This document shows positions 52,687 through 60,601 of a stretch of 64,000 bases of DNA, one piece after another. The translations under genes and the position numbers were made by a program. The notes under the pieces were generated by a model. The model was not told the origin of the DNA. It saw nothing but the letters and a program-made list of their open reading frames with translations, and made no database searches. Each line of letters begins with the position of its first letter. The stretch's first letter is position 1. The stretch comes from an uncultured Bacteroidales bacterium (GTDB lineage: Bacteria; Bacteroidota; Bacteroidia; Bacteroidales; Muribaculaceae). The stretch spans positions 124,001 through 188,000 of the forward strand of contig CACYQB010000004.1 of NCBI GenBank assembly GCA_902776435.1. Reading direction: 5' to 3'.

Positions 52687-52760
52687 GCTTCTTTAGCTCA
52701 GTTGGTTAGAGCATCTGACTGTTAATCAGGGGGTCCTTGGTTCAAGTCCAAGAAGAAGCG
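52687..52760 (+). tRNA. tRNA-Asn (GTT), copy 1
   Basis: A 74-base cloverleaf: acceptor GCTTCTT pairs with AAGAAGC, D-arm GCTC/GAGC, anticodon loop CTGTTAA (anticodon GTT), T-arm CTTGG/CCAAG with TTCAAGT loop, discriminator G. The CCA end is not encoded. Confidence 0.97.
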
Positions 52761-52791
52761 CGACATAATAGATAGATATTAAGAGAGGATT

Positions 52792-52865
52792 GCTTCTTTA
52801 GCTCAGTTGGTTAGAGCATCTGACTGTTAATCAGGGGGTCCTTGGTTCAAGTCCAAGAAGAAGCG
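52792..52865 (+). tRNA. tRNA-Asn (GTT), copy 2
   Basis: Identical in all 74 bases to copy 1, which ends 31 bases earlier; both are presumably processed from one transcript. This copy happens to be followed by CCA (52866-52868). Confidence 0.97.
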
Positions 52866-52869
52866 CCAG

Positions 52870-52898
52870 AAACGAGACTGCGTGAGCAGCCTCGTTTT
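52870..52898 (+). terminator. Terminator after tRNA-Asn pair
   Basis: AACGAGACTGC pairs with GCAGCCTCGTT with one mismatch and a GTGA loop, followed by TTTGGTTT. Confidence 0.75.
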
Positions 52899-52920
52899 TG
52901 GTTTATAGGGAAAAAAGATT

Positions 52921-52928
52921 TACCTTTG
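52921..52928 (+). promoter_or_regulatory. Promoter -7 box for AGCS symporter gene
   Basis: TACCTTTG, 27 bases before the ATG at 52956. Confidence 0.65.
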
Positions 52929-52955
52929 CGGCTATCATTAATCAAATAACTTTGA

Positions 52956-54326
52956 ATGGATATGGAAAACATACTCACGACATTGAGTGACTGGATTGTG
53001 GCAGCCAGCGACGCTGTGTGTGGCTACCCTGAGTTTTTTCTGCTGATTGGCGGCGGATTGTTCTTGTTTATCTTCTCGGGCGCAGTGTCCATCAGGCGCT
53101 TGCCTCGGGCGCTACGCGTGTTGCGTGACAAGCAGGCGACCGACCAGGGCAAGCAGTCAGGGCAGATCAGTTCCGTCCAGGCGCTGTTGAGTGCCATTGC
53201 CGCCACGGTGGGCATGGGCAATATCGCCGGAGTCGCCATCGCGCTGACAATAGGTGGCCCAGGCGTGGTCTTCTGGATGTGGGTGAGTGCCCTGGTGGGC
53301 ATGAGCACCAAGTTCTTTGAGGGCGCGTTGTCCATCATGTATAAGGGCCGCGACAGTGCCGGAGAGGTTCAAGGCGGTCCCATGTATATCATTACCAAGG
53401 GCTTGGGCGAGAAATGGAAACCTCTGGCTATCGCATTCTCCATCTTCGGACTCGTGGGCACATTGTGCTTCATGCAAGCGAACCAGCTTGTGGAGTCGGT
53501 CACTACGGTCTTTACCACACCAATGGGCATTGAGAATACCTTGACGCTGCGTTTCATCATGGGCCTTATCATGGTGGCCATCGTGGGTGCTGTCATCCTG
53601 GGCGGCATCAAGCGCATCGCACTGTTTGCGTCGCGCATAGTGCCCGTGATGGTTATCTTGTATCTCGCCATGGTTATTGTCATCATGGTCATGAACTTCA
53701 AGGAGATTCCTGGAGTGTTCGGACAGATATTTGAAGGAGCATTCGACATGCGGGCAGGTTTTGGCGCCTTTGCTTACGTTGCTCTGACGGGTGCCAGGCG
53801 TGCCGCCTTTGTTAACGAGGCCGGTGTGGGTACCGCATCGATGATGCATGGCGCCAGCAAGAATACCGACCCCATCCGTGAAGGCCTTATCGCCATGCTC
53901 GGCCCGGCTATCGACTCGGGTTTGGTGTGCACATTGACGTCAATTCCCATCATCATTGCCGGCAATTATGTGGGTTTGACCGACCCTAAAGGTCTGTTTG
54001 TGGCCTTAGGAGCCTGGGGACAGCTGTTGCCCGGCATCGGTCACCTGCTGCTGATGGCGATTGTCTTCTTCTTTGCCTTCTCGACGATGTTCTCGTACAG
54101 TTACTATGGCCAGAAGTGCACCAACTACCTGTTTGGCGCTCACAACGTCAAATGGTATAACTACTATTACTTGGCGATGATTGTCGTTGCCGCGATGATA
54201 CCGCTCAAGGTCATGGTCAGCATCATGGACCTGGCCTTTGCCTTGATGGCTCTGTGTACCATGTTCACCATCATAGCGCTCTCGCCACGTGTCAAGAGGC
54301 TGATGCGTGACTATTTCAAAAAATAG
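52956..54326 (+). CDS. Alanine/glycine:cation symporter family protein
   Basis: This 456-residue membrane protein has about 11 hydrophobic helices. AGCS landmarks are AIAATVGMGNIAGVAIALTIGG in the early half, GGPMYIITKGLG, the mid segment AAFVNEAGVGTASMMHG, and FFFAFSTMFSYSYYGQK. It would import alanine or glycine with Na+ or H+. MDMEN offers two starts six bases apart; the first is given. It converges with ribH across a 9-base gap. Confidence 0.95.
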   Translation: MDMENILTTLSDWIVAASDAVCGYPEFFLLIGGGLFLFIFSGAVSIRRLPRALRVLRDKQATDQGKQSGQISSVQALLSAIAATVGMGNIAGVAIALTIGGPGVVFWMWVSALVGMSTKFFEGALSIMYKGRDSAGEVQGGPMYIITKGLGEKWKPLAIAFSIFGLVGTLCFMQANQLVESVTTVFTTPMGIENTLTLRFIMGLIMVAIVGAVILGGIKRIALFASRIVPVMVILYLAMVIVIMVMNFKEIPGVFGQIFEGAFDMRAGFGAFAYVALTGARRAAFVNEAGVGTASMMHGASKNTDPIREGLIAMLGPAIDSGLVCTLTSIPIIIAGNYVGLTDPKGLFVALGAWGQLLPGIGHLLLMAIVFFFAFSTMFSYSYYGQKCTNYLFGAHNVKWYNYYYLAMIVVAAMIPLKVMVSIMDLAFALMALCTMFTIIALSPRVKRLMRDYFKK

Positions 54327-54335
54327 GATACGAAC

Positions 54336-54824
54336 TTAATGAACAGTGCGGGCGAAGTGTGCCATCTTGATGGCGGCTTCGGCTGCTTCTGTACCCTTAT
54401 TGCACAGGGCACCGCCTGCACGGTCGAGCGCCTGCTGCAGGTCGTCGGTAGTCAACACGCAGAAGATGATGGGCACGTTCTGTGTGGCGTTGAGGTAAGC
54501 GCAGCCCTGTGTGGCGCTGTCACAGACGTAGTCGAAGTGAGGCGTGCCGCCACGAATGACGCAGCCGATCATGATGACGGCGTCATAGCGTCCGGTGCGT
54601 GCCATCTGGGCAGCACCGTAGGTCAGTTCGACAGTACCGGGCACGTAGGCCACAGTAACGTCTTCATAGCCTTCACGGGCAAACAGGTCAAGGGCACCCT
54701 GCAAGAGGGCACCGGTTATCTGGTCATTCCACTCGGCGCAGACGATGCCCACAGTGAGGCCGTCCACATGGGGTAAAGTATGGAGGGCGCGAGCTTCCTC
54801 GCGCTGATTCAATTCAGTTGACAT
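54336..54824 (-). CDS. ribH: 6,7-dimethyl-8-ribityllumazine synthase
   Basis: This 162-residue enzyme makes the direct riboflavin precursor. Visible motifs are VGIVCAEWNDQIT with the aromatic-site Trp-Asn, YVPGTVELTYGAAQMA, MIGCVIRGGTPHFDYVCDSA (catalytic His in PHFDYV), and CVLTTDDLQQALDRAGG. No FMN riboswitch was seen. It lies 7 bases downstream of the TPR/GDPD ORF on the same strand. Confidence 0.96.
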   Translation of the reverse strand: MSTELNQREEARALHTLPHVDGLTVGIVCAEWNDQITGALLQGALDLFAREGYEDVTVAYVPGTVELTYGAAQMARTGRYDAVIMIGCVIRGGTPHFDYVCDSATQGCAYLNATQNVPIIFCVLTTDDLQQALDRAGGALCNKGTEAAEAAIKMAHFARTVH

Positions 54825-54831
54825 GACGGGT

Positions 54832-55641
54832 TTATTTTAGTTCATTAGGGAAACGGGCGTTGGTGGTGATGAAGTCCACGCCCATGGCTTTGACGCGCTC
54901 GAAGTCCTCAACGCGGTCCACTGTCCAGACGTTGACCTTGAGCCCTGCAGCGTGCATGGCGTCCACAGCCTCCTTGGTAACAATGGTGTGAACGACATCC
55001 AAGTCCATTTTGTACTGTTTACACCACTCAACCCACTCCATGATGGTGCCATCCTCGTCACCGGCAAGCACTTGGACGGTGATGTCGGGGTAGTGGCGAT
55101 GGATGAAATCGACCACACCAGGCATGAAGGAGATAATGACCACGCGGTCGGTAAGTCCTTTCTGGTCAATGAGGTTGATGAGGGCAGGGATGCCATCAAA
55201 GACGGGCTCATTCTCGGCCTTGGTATTGCTGTGGATAGAAGTGCAGATTTTTACCTCGACGACGGGCACGACGTTGTACTCCTTGCAGATGTCAAGGAAC
55301 TCTCCGAGCGTGCATGGCGTACCGGCATAGGTGACGCCGTGGCGCTTGCTGGTGAGGCGGGTAGCAAGGACGGCCTCGGTGGTCATATCGGGAATCTTGG
55401 TTTCGGGTCCGCCCAAGCGTTTGTAACTGTCGTCATGGCTGACAACGAAGGTGCCGTCGGCTGTGACCCGTATGTCGCATTCCAGGCCCCATGCCCCGGC
55501 GTTAGCACCATTGATAAAGGCGGCGCGGGTGTTCTCTACACCCCATTGCGAGCCACGGTGGCCGACAATGAGTTGGGCCTGCATACTCAGGGAACCCACG
55601 ATAATGAGGGCTGCAGTGAAAATACTCTTGAGCAGTGTCAT
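54832..55641 (-). other. Alternative: separate secreted GDPD gene from internal ATG
   Basis: The internal ATG at 55641 would give a 269-residue GDPD with its own signal peptide, the usual length for this family in Bacteroidota. The AT-rich stretch just before it (AATAACAAGAATAAAAACG) resembles translation-start regions here. Confidence 0.5.
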
Positions 55642-56613
55642 GATGTTCACGTTTTTATTCTTGTTATTGAGTAGGTCTTCAATTTCGTGCACTTCGGCAG
55701 TGGCTTCTAACCGTTGGGCCAGCGGCAGGAGCGAACGCAGGAGTTGCTCGGCCGCGGCACGGCGGTTGATGAGCCGCATGAGCGCCTTGGCCAGTCCGAT
55801 GGAGAGGCGCAGGTCGCGGTGGCCCATCTTTTCGCCCAACTTCTTCTGGTAACGCAGGGCTTTGGTATAATACTTGACGGCATTGCGTCCGTTGCCCATC
55901 TCAAGCATGATGTCGCCCTCCTTGCCGAGGGTGTCCACCAGGTTGGCCATGGCGGTGCGAGTGGCGTTGGCATCGCCACTGTTCAGTTCGCTCATGTATA
56001 ATTCGCTGGCACTCTGATAGTGCGCCAGGACATTCATTTGCTTGGTCTTGGATTTAATGACCTCGGTAGAGGCTTCGACGGCCATCAGCAGCATCGCCGA
56101 GAATCGGGCTTCGTTGCGCTTGGCGAGCCGTTCGAGCAGTTGTTGGGCTTTGGTCAGTTCCTTGGCTGCGCGGCTGTTGTCACCCATCAGGTGATGGGCG
56201 AGGGCCAGATTGTAAAGCAGTGACGCGACAATGGCATGAAAGTCCTCGGTCTTCTTGCCCTGGTGGTCGTTGAGTTCGAGCAGGGCACTCTCGGCAGCAC
56301 CGAGAGCCAGCGAGGGATTGCCCTCATCGATGAGCAGCGCCATGCGGGTGAGCCACAACCATGCAGCATAGAGCACGGGCAAGTCCTGCACGCGGTCATC
56401 GTCATAGAGGATGGATTCGATGAGTTGGTCGGCCTCAATGTCGCGTTGGTTGGCGATGAGGAACTCGACATAGCACATTTCCATCTCGTTGACGATGCTC
56501 TGGTCCAATCCCTTGCATGGAGGCATGACACCGCTCGTGGCCATTTGAGCTCGCGCGATGGTCATGTCGTTCTTGAAACGTGGAAGGGCGACTGTGATGG
56601 GCAGGGCTTTCAT
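54832..56613 (-). CDS. TPR protein in frame with glycerophosphodiester phosphodiesterase
   Basis: The 593-codon frame has two parts. Residues 1-315 are helical tetratricopeptide-like repeats (for example LLYNLALAHHLMGDNSRAAK, RNAVKYYTKALRYQKKLGEK) with no signal peptide. Residues 325-593 begin with Met and a typical signal peptide (MTLLKSIFTAALIIVGSLSM) and continue as a complete GDPD domain: HRGS (His352), ENTRAAF, ECDIRVTADGTFVVSHDD. The link (residues 316-324, NNKNKNVNI) is AT-rich like a former spacer. It is either a true fusion with an internal membrane helix or two genes read in one frame. The phosphodiesterase would hydrolyse glycerophosphodiesters. Confidence 0.8.
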   Translation of the reverse strand: MKALPITVALPRFKNDMTIARAQMATSGVMPPCKGLDQSIVNEMEMCYVEFLIANQRDIEADQLIESILYDDDRVQDLPVLYAAWLWLTRMALLIDEGNPSLALGAAESALLELNDHQGKKTEDFHAIVASLLYNLALAHHLMGDNSRAAKELTKAQQLLERLAKRNEARFSAMLLMAVEASTEVIKSKTKQMNVLAHYQSASELYMSELNSGDANATRTAMANLVDTLGKEGDIMLEMGNGRNAVKYYTKALRYQKKLGEKMGHRDLRLSIGLAKALMRLINRRAAAEQLLRSLLPLAQRLEATAEVHEIEDLLNNKNKNVNIMTLLKSIFTAALIIVGSLSMQAQLIVGHRGSQWGVENTRAAFINGANAGAWGLECDIRVTADGTFVVSHDDSYKRLGGPETKIPDMTTEAVLATRLTSKRHGVTYAGTPCTLGEFLDICKEYNVVPVVEVKICTSIHSNTKAENEPVFDGIPALINLIDQKGLTDRVVIISFMPGVVDFIHRHYPDITVQVLAGDEDGTIMEWVEWCKQYKMDLDVVHTIVTKEAVDAMHAAGLKVNVWTVDRVEDFERVKAMGVDFITTNARFPNELK

Positions 56614-56652
56614 TGATGAGTGGGTACTTTAGTCGTCAGGCTAACAGTCTTT

Positions 56653-57261
56653 TTAGTATTTGGTGCCCTTGGCCACACTGCCCAGGTAACCGCCGTGGTG
56701 ACGCAGGGCATAATCCTCGCGGGTGAATCCCGTGGCACGCATCGTGTTGACCACGAGCACGTCGCCGATGACTGTCATCACCGTAGTGGAAGTGGTGGGA
56801 GTCAATCCTAAAGGACAGACTTCCTGAGTGTTGCCAGTCCACAGGCAGATGTCCGCCAGATGGGCCAACTCGCTGTCCTTGTTGCCCGTAATGACCACGA
56901 TCTTGAGTTGCGGATACAGGTTGTGGGCCAGTGACACGAGGGCGCAGATTTCGTTGGTGCGCCCTGAGTTGGAGAGCAATAACAGCACGTCGTGGGGCTG
57001 TACAACGCCCAGGTCACCGTGTTGTGCCTCGCTGGGGTGGAGGAAAATGGCGGGAATTCCTGTCGATGAGAAGGTGGTGGCAATGTTGTCGGCTATCTGG
57101 CCACACTTGCCCATGCCCGAGGTGACGAGTTTGCCGCCTTCGTGCTTTACCTGCTCGACAATCAGGTTGACGGCCTCTTCATAGGCGTCGGTAATGGGTA
57201 TGTTAAGGACGGCCTTGCTTTCGGCCTCCAGAATTTCTTGCATTGATTGTTTTACGTTCAT
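56653..57261 (-). CDS. SIS-domain sugar-phosphate isomerase (KpsF/GutQ-like, no CBS)
   Basis: This 202-residue protein is a single SIS domain with LVTSGMGKCGQIADNIATTF, FLHPSEAQHGDLGVVQPHDV, LLLSNSGRTNEI and IVVITGNKDSELAHLADICL. These are typical of arabinose-5-phosphate isomerases that start KDO synthesis. It ends after the SIS domain and lacks the two CBS domains of KdsD/KpsF, as some Bacteroidota forms do. LGLTPTTSTTVMTVIGDVL is the substrate-pocket segment. Confidence 0.88.
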   Translation of the reverse strand: MNVKQSMQEILEAESKAVLNIPITDAYEEAVNLIVEQVKHEGGKLVTSGMGKCGQIADNIATTFSSTGIPAIFLHPSEAQHGDLGVVQPHDVLLLLSNSGRTNEICALVSLAHNLYPQLKIVVITGNKDSELAHLADICLWTGNTQEVCPLGLTPTTSTTVMTVIGDVLVVNTMRATGFTREDYALRHHGGYLGSVAKGTKY

Positions 57262-57289
57262 ATTTCGGGTATAAGATGGTTAGAACGTG

Positions 57290-57297
57290 CAAAGGTA
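57290..57297 (-). promoter_or_regulatory. Promoter -7 box for SIS isomerase gene
   Basis: TACCTTTG on the - strand, 29 bases before the ATG at 57261. Confidence 0.6.
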
Positions 57298-57392
57298 CGA
57301 AATAGTTTTACTATTCCCTTCCTTGTTTTTACTTTTTTTGGCGGTTTTTGAAGGTTTTCGGGTGATGTTTGCGTCTAAGGATAAAAAAGTTT

Positions 57393-57400
57393 TAAATTTG
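57393..57400 (+). promoter_or_regulatory. Promoter -7 box for DUF3667 gene
   Basis: TAAATTTG, 24 bases before the ATG at 57425. Confidence 0.5.
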
Positions 57401-57424
57401 CACTAGAAAACTTAACAAAAGACA

Positions 57425-58426
57425 ATGGACAAGCAAGGACTCAAATCGAGATATCATCGTTTCAGGCAGTGGCAAGAACAGCCATTCAATTATCAACGCC
57501 CCACCGATGAGGTGCATCATTGCAACAACTGTGGCGAAGACTTCACAGGCAATTTCTGTCCCGTCTGTTCCCAGAAGGCGGGCCTGGGCCGCATCGGGTG
57601 GCGCAGTGTTCACCAGGGTATTATGGACATCTAGGGTCTGGGCACCCGTTCTCTGCTCTATTCCATTTGGCAACTGTTGTTGCGGCCGGGGCACATCATC
57701 AGTGACTACATCGACGGAAAGCGCCAGGTGAGTTTTCCCCCAGTGAAGATGCTGTTTATCATAGCAGTGATTTATTCCATGGTTTACTATTGGTTATTAC
57801 CTACCATCTTCAAGATCCAGGTAGAGCCTGTAATTACTCCAGAGGATCAGGTTATTATGGGTGATATGGTCTCATGGCTAGAAACGAATTACAGTTGGTT
57901 CGCGTTGATTATGGCCTTGCTCGCCGTCTTGCCCACATGGGTTATGTTCCGCTACTCGCCACGTCACACCTTACACACATTGCCCGAGGGGTTCTTTATC
58001 CAGATTTTTCTCGCGGTAATGATGATTGTATTCAGTTTTCTTCTCATTCCCATTGCGATGATAGACGTTATGTTATATACCGTTATCGTGTATTGTGTAT
58101 ATGGGATTTATTACATCATAGTTTATCATTATCTGTTCGGGTATGGCATTTGGGGCACCTTATGGCGTAGCGGATTCGTGCTACTGACTGTCTTCTTGTT
58201 GATGTCTGTTGGAACATTTTTGGCTTCCAATTTTGAACTGAGCCTATTGGCCAAAGGGATAAATAAACAATTGACAAAAGAGGATCTTCTTCTCATAAAA
58301 ATGGTATATGCAGGAGGTACCCTGATAGCGGCCTGTGTTGTGCTGGCATTCGGCTTTGTAATCAATTATTTTGTCACAAGTAAGGACCGGAAAATGGCTT
58401 TGCAAAACACCTATAAAGAGAGATAG
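57425..58426 (+). pseudogene. DUF3667 membrane protein gene interrupted by one in-frame TAG
   Basis: The first part (69 residues) carries the DUF3667 zinc ribbon HCNNCGEDFTGNFCPVCSQKAG. A TAG at 57632-57634 then stops it. The same frame continues without any shift (GLGTRSLLYSIWQLLLRPGH, then SDYIDGKRQVSFPPVKMLF and four or so membrane helices) to the stop at 58426. The family normally has Trp here (D-V/I-W-G), so TGG to TAG is a single change. Promoter and all other motifs are intact, which suggests a very recent mutation, sequencing error or readthrough. Confidence 0.85.
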
Positions 58427-58482
58427 TTTGCATCAGTCAAGTAAAAAAGTGATTATTTTGAGGATATTTGTTGACATGTGTT

Positions 58483-58490
58483 TATCTTTG
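58483..58490 (+). promoter_or_regulatory. Promoter -7 box for secreted hypothetical protein
   Basis: TATCTTTG, 46 bases before the ATG at 58537; a TTTG at 58457-58460 is a possible -33 element. Confidence 0.6.
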
Positions 58491-58536
58491 CACGTGTGTT
58501 TTCATCATTCATTAACTAAATAATCATTAACCGCTT

Positions 58537-59700
58537 ATGAAAAAATTTACTTTACTGTTTGTATTGATGGCCTTTGTTGCCACAGCATTTGCTGACGTGA
58601 TTACCGAGCAGCCCGAGGGCACGCTCAAGAATTACAACCGCGAGGGGTGCTGCGTAATCTGTGACTATGAGGATGGCTTCTATGTTTCCTATCAGGAGGG
58701 CAAAGTAAGCATTGTGTTCGCCGAGGATGGAAAGGTTTACATGAAGAACCCGTTGATGGCAATGTCCTATGACACCTGGGTTGAAGGAACGTTGAGCGAG
58801 GATGGTAAGACCATCACTATCCCTATGGGCCAGACACTGTTCCACAGTGAATTTTATGACGTTGACGTAATCCTGTCATGGGGTTCCACTAGCGAGGGCA
58901 CCATCAACTGGGATACGTGGGAAGTTGAGGTGAATTACACGCCCGACTTCAGTGTTGAGGCTGCTGTGTTCACCATCGATGGTGAGACTATCACCCTGCA
59001 AGGCTCTCAAGGTGCAAATCCGCTCACTGGCGAGGACCTGGCTGAATTTGCCGCCACTGGCTTGAGCGCCATTTGGGCCGATAACCACTCATGGGTTCAG
59101 ACCATCGAGTGGGGTACCGTGCTCACCGAGATACCTCGTCCCAAGCCTGCTGTACCTGCCAACCCTGAGATCGTAAATTGGCGCGACAGCGGCAGCGAGA
59201 GTGGCTACAGTCGCTTGGAGTTCGTTATCAACCCGTGCGATGTGGATGGCAATCCGCTGGATATCGAGCAGGGTTCTCTGACCTATAGTGTCTTCACTGA
59301 CAATGACCAGATCTTCACCTTCGATGCCGAGGATTATTATTGGGACTTCAACGGTGAAGAAGTAACCGAGGTACCCTATGGTCAGTACAGTTACAACTTC
59401 TCGCCAGAGAGCATTTTCTTCTACCGTACCAATGCTGAGGGCTATGATCCCTTCTTTACCTGGCGCATCGGTATGCAGGTTTATTACACCGTGGATGGCG
59501 TCCGCAATGCGTCAGACATTGTGTATCTTGTGGTATTCCCCAAGCCCACCAGTGTCAATCAGGTGAATGAAGACAAGGCAGTCGCTGGAGTGCGCTATTA
59601 CAATCTGGCAGGTCAAGAGGTGGCTCAGCCCAATGGCATTACCATTCAGGTGACCACCTATACCGATGGCACGACCAGCACGACTAAGGTGGTGAGATAA
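58537..59700 (+). CDS. Secreted hypothetical protein with C-terminal sorting-like tail
   Basis: This 387-residue protein has a signal peptide (MKKFTLLFVLMAFVATAFA). The body is beta-rich, with segments such as YEDGFYVSYQEGKVSIVF and WVEGTLSEDGKTITIPM that resemble secreted Bacteroidota proteins of unknown function. The last 45 residues (VRYYNLAGQEVAQPNGITIQ then VTTYTDGTTSTTKVVR) look like the C-terminal tails of Prevotella-type surface proteins, related in pattern to type IX sorting domains. It therefore contrasts with the dockerin-tailed proteins elsewhere in the window. No catalytic motif was recognised. Confidence 0.75.
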   Translation: MKKFTLLFVLMAFVATAFADVITEQPEGTLKNYNREGCCVICDYEDGFYVSYQEGKVSIVFAEDGKVYMKNPLMAMSYDTWVEGTLSEDGKTITIPMGQTLFHSEFYDVDVILSWGSTSEGTINWDTWEVEVNYTPDFSVEAAVFTIDGETITLQGSQGANPLTGEDLAEFAATGLSAIWADNHSWVQTIEWGTVLTEIPRPKPAVPANPEIVNWRDSGSESGYSRLEFVINPCDVDGNPLDIEQGSLTYSVFTDNDQIFTFDAEDYYWDFNGEEVTEVPYGQYSYNFSPESIFFYRTNAEGYDPFFTWRIGMQVYYTVDGVRNASDIVYLVVFPKPTSVNQVNEDKAVAGVRYYNLAGQEVAQPNGITIQVTTYTDGTTSTTKVVR

Positions 59701-59728
59701 GCAATATCATCACAGGATTCTGAAAACT

Positions 59729-59763
59729 AGGGCAGGCGACCTCCATGATAGGGCCGCCTGTCT
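59729..59763 (+). terminator. Terminator after secreted protein gene
   Basis: GGCAGGCGACC pairs with GGCCGCCTGTC with a few mismatches around TCCATGATAG, followed by TTGTG. Imperfect, but placed about 30 bases after the stop. Confidence 0.5.
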
Positions 59764-59787
59764 TGTGTAGTGGTGTGTTGTCAATGT

Positions 59788-60228
59788 CTACTCGTGGCCT
59801 TCAAAGGCGATGATGGCGTCGCGCCACACCTGTGGGAGCGGTGAGGGTTGGTTGGTCTCAGGATCGAGGTTGACCATGACGGTGGCACAGGTGGCTTTCA
59901 ACTCGCGGGTGTCGCGGTTGACCATGTGCTGCAAGAGGGTGAGGCTCTTGTTGCCCAAGCGGGCACACTGGGTCAACACCTCGACGGGTTCTTGGAAAAC
60001 GGTGGGCACCAGGAAAGAACAATTCACATTGGCGATAACAATCGAGGGCCGGCACCAGTTGATGTCGGCGTTGACTTCCAGACCTGCGAAATATTCAGTT
60101 TTGGCGAGGTCAAAGAATTGGAAATACACCGAGTTGTTGACGTGCCCCAGGGCGTCGATGTCGTTGAAGCGCAACTGCACTTGAGTGGTGCGCTTGAAAG
60201 GATATTTGGCTTCGATAGCGTGATCCAT
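59788..60228 (-). CDS. Acyl-CoA thioesterase, hotdog fold
   Basis: This 146-residue protein matches the 4-hydroxybenzoyl-CoA/YbgC-like thioesterase group: VQLRFNDIDALGHVNNSVYF holds the catalytic Asp and the helix start, and FDLAKTEYF follows. It would hydrolyse acyl-CoA thioesters; substrate unknown. It lies downstream of DUF721 and recF in the same direction, separated by heptamer and CTAG repeats. Confidence 0.92.
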   Translation of the reverse strand: MDHAIEAKYPFKRTTQVQLRFNDIDALGHVNNSVYFQFFDLAKTEYFAGLEVNADINWCRPSIVIANVNCSFLVPTVFQEPVEVLTQCARLGNKSLTLLQHMVNRDTRELKATCATVMVNLDPETNQPSPLPQVWRDAIIAFEGHE

Positions 60229-60231
60229 ATT

Positions 60232-60263
60232 CTAGTTTAAAGTTTACAGTTTAAAGTTTAAAG
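60232..60263. repeat. Degenerate heptamer array before thioesterase gene
   Basis: The + strand reads AGTTTAA, AGTTTAC, AGTTTAA, AGTTTAA. It begins three bases upstream of the thioesterase ATG at 60228. Confidence 0.75.
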
Positions 60264-60278
60264 ATGGCAGCCGCATTT

Positions 60279-60309
60279 CTAGATGTTCTAGAAATACTAG
60301 ATGATCTAG
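60279..60309. repeat. Four CTAG tetramers at exact 9-base spacing
   Basis: CTAG occurs at 60279, 60288, 60297 and 60306 (CTAGATGTT, CTAGAAATA, CTAGATGAT, CTAGG). It ends just beyond the DUF721 stop at 60311. Confidence 0.9.
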
Positions 60310-60310
60310 G

Positions 60311-60601
60311 TTACTTGAAGATGATTTCGTGGATGATTTCGCGGCCTAGGGCCTCGTTGATGCGCTGGATGATGCTGGCACGGTTGAGCATGAGTTCGTT
60401 GGCCAGTGATGCCGAGGATAGGTGCACTGTCATAACACCATCCTTGACATATCGCTTGATGGTGTAACGGTTGATGCCGTCGCCCACAATCTGTGGCCAC
60501 AAAGCACTGGCCCGGTGCTCGTCGAGTGCGATGTCCAGGTTCTCCTTCTTGAGCAGGTCGTTAATGATTTGCCCGATGTTCTTGGCCTCGGTTCGCTTCA
60601 T
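60311..60601 (-). CDS. DUF721 (DciA-like) protein
   Basis: This 96-residue basic protein begins MKRTEAKNIGQIINDLLKKE and contains ALWPQIVGDGINRYTIKRYV and VHLSSASLANELMLNR, the standard DUF721 pattern. DciA proteins of this family assist replicative helicase loading. The start overlaps the recF stop by 4 bases (ATGA), the usual recF-DUF721 arrangement in Bacteroidota. Confidence 0.9.
   Translation of the reverse strand: MKRTEAKNIGQIINDLLKKENLDIALDEHRASALWPQIVGDGINRYTIKRYVKDGVMTVHLSSASLANELMLNRASIIQRINEALGREIIHEIIFK

Noticed and set aside
52687-52865. Duplicated tRNA as an integration site duplicate (attL/attR)
   Set aside because: Both are full-length identical tRNAs in one short transcript with 31 bases between them, and no integrase or island lies beside them.
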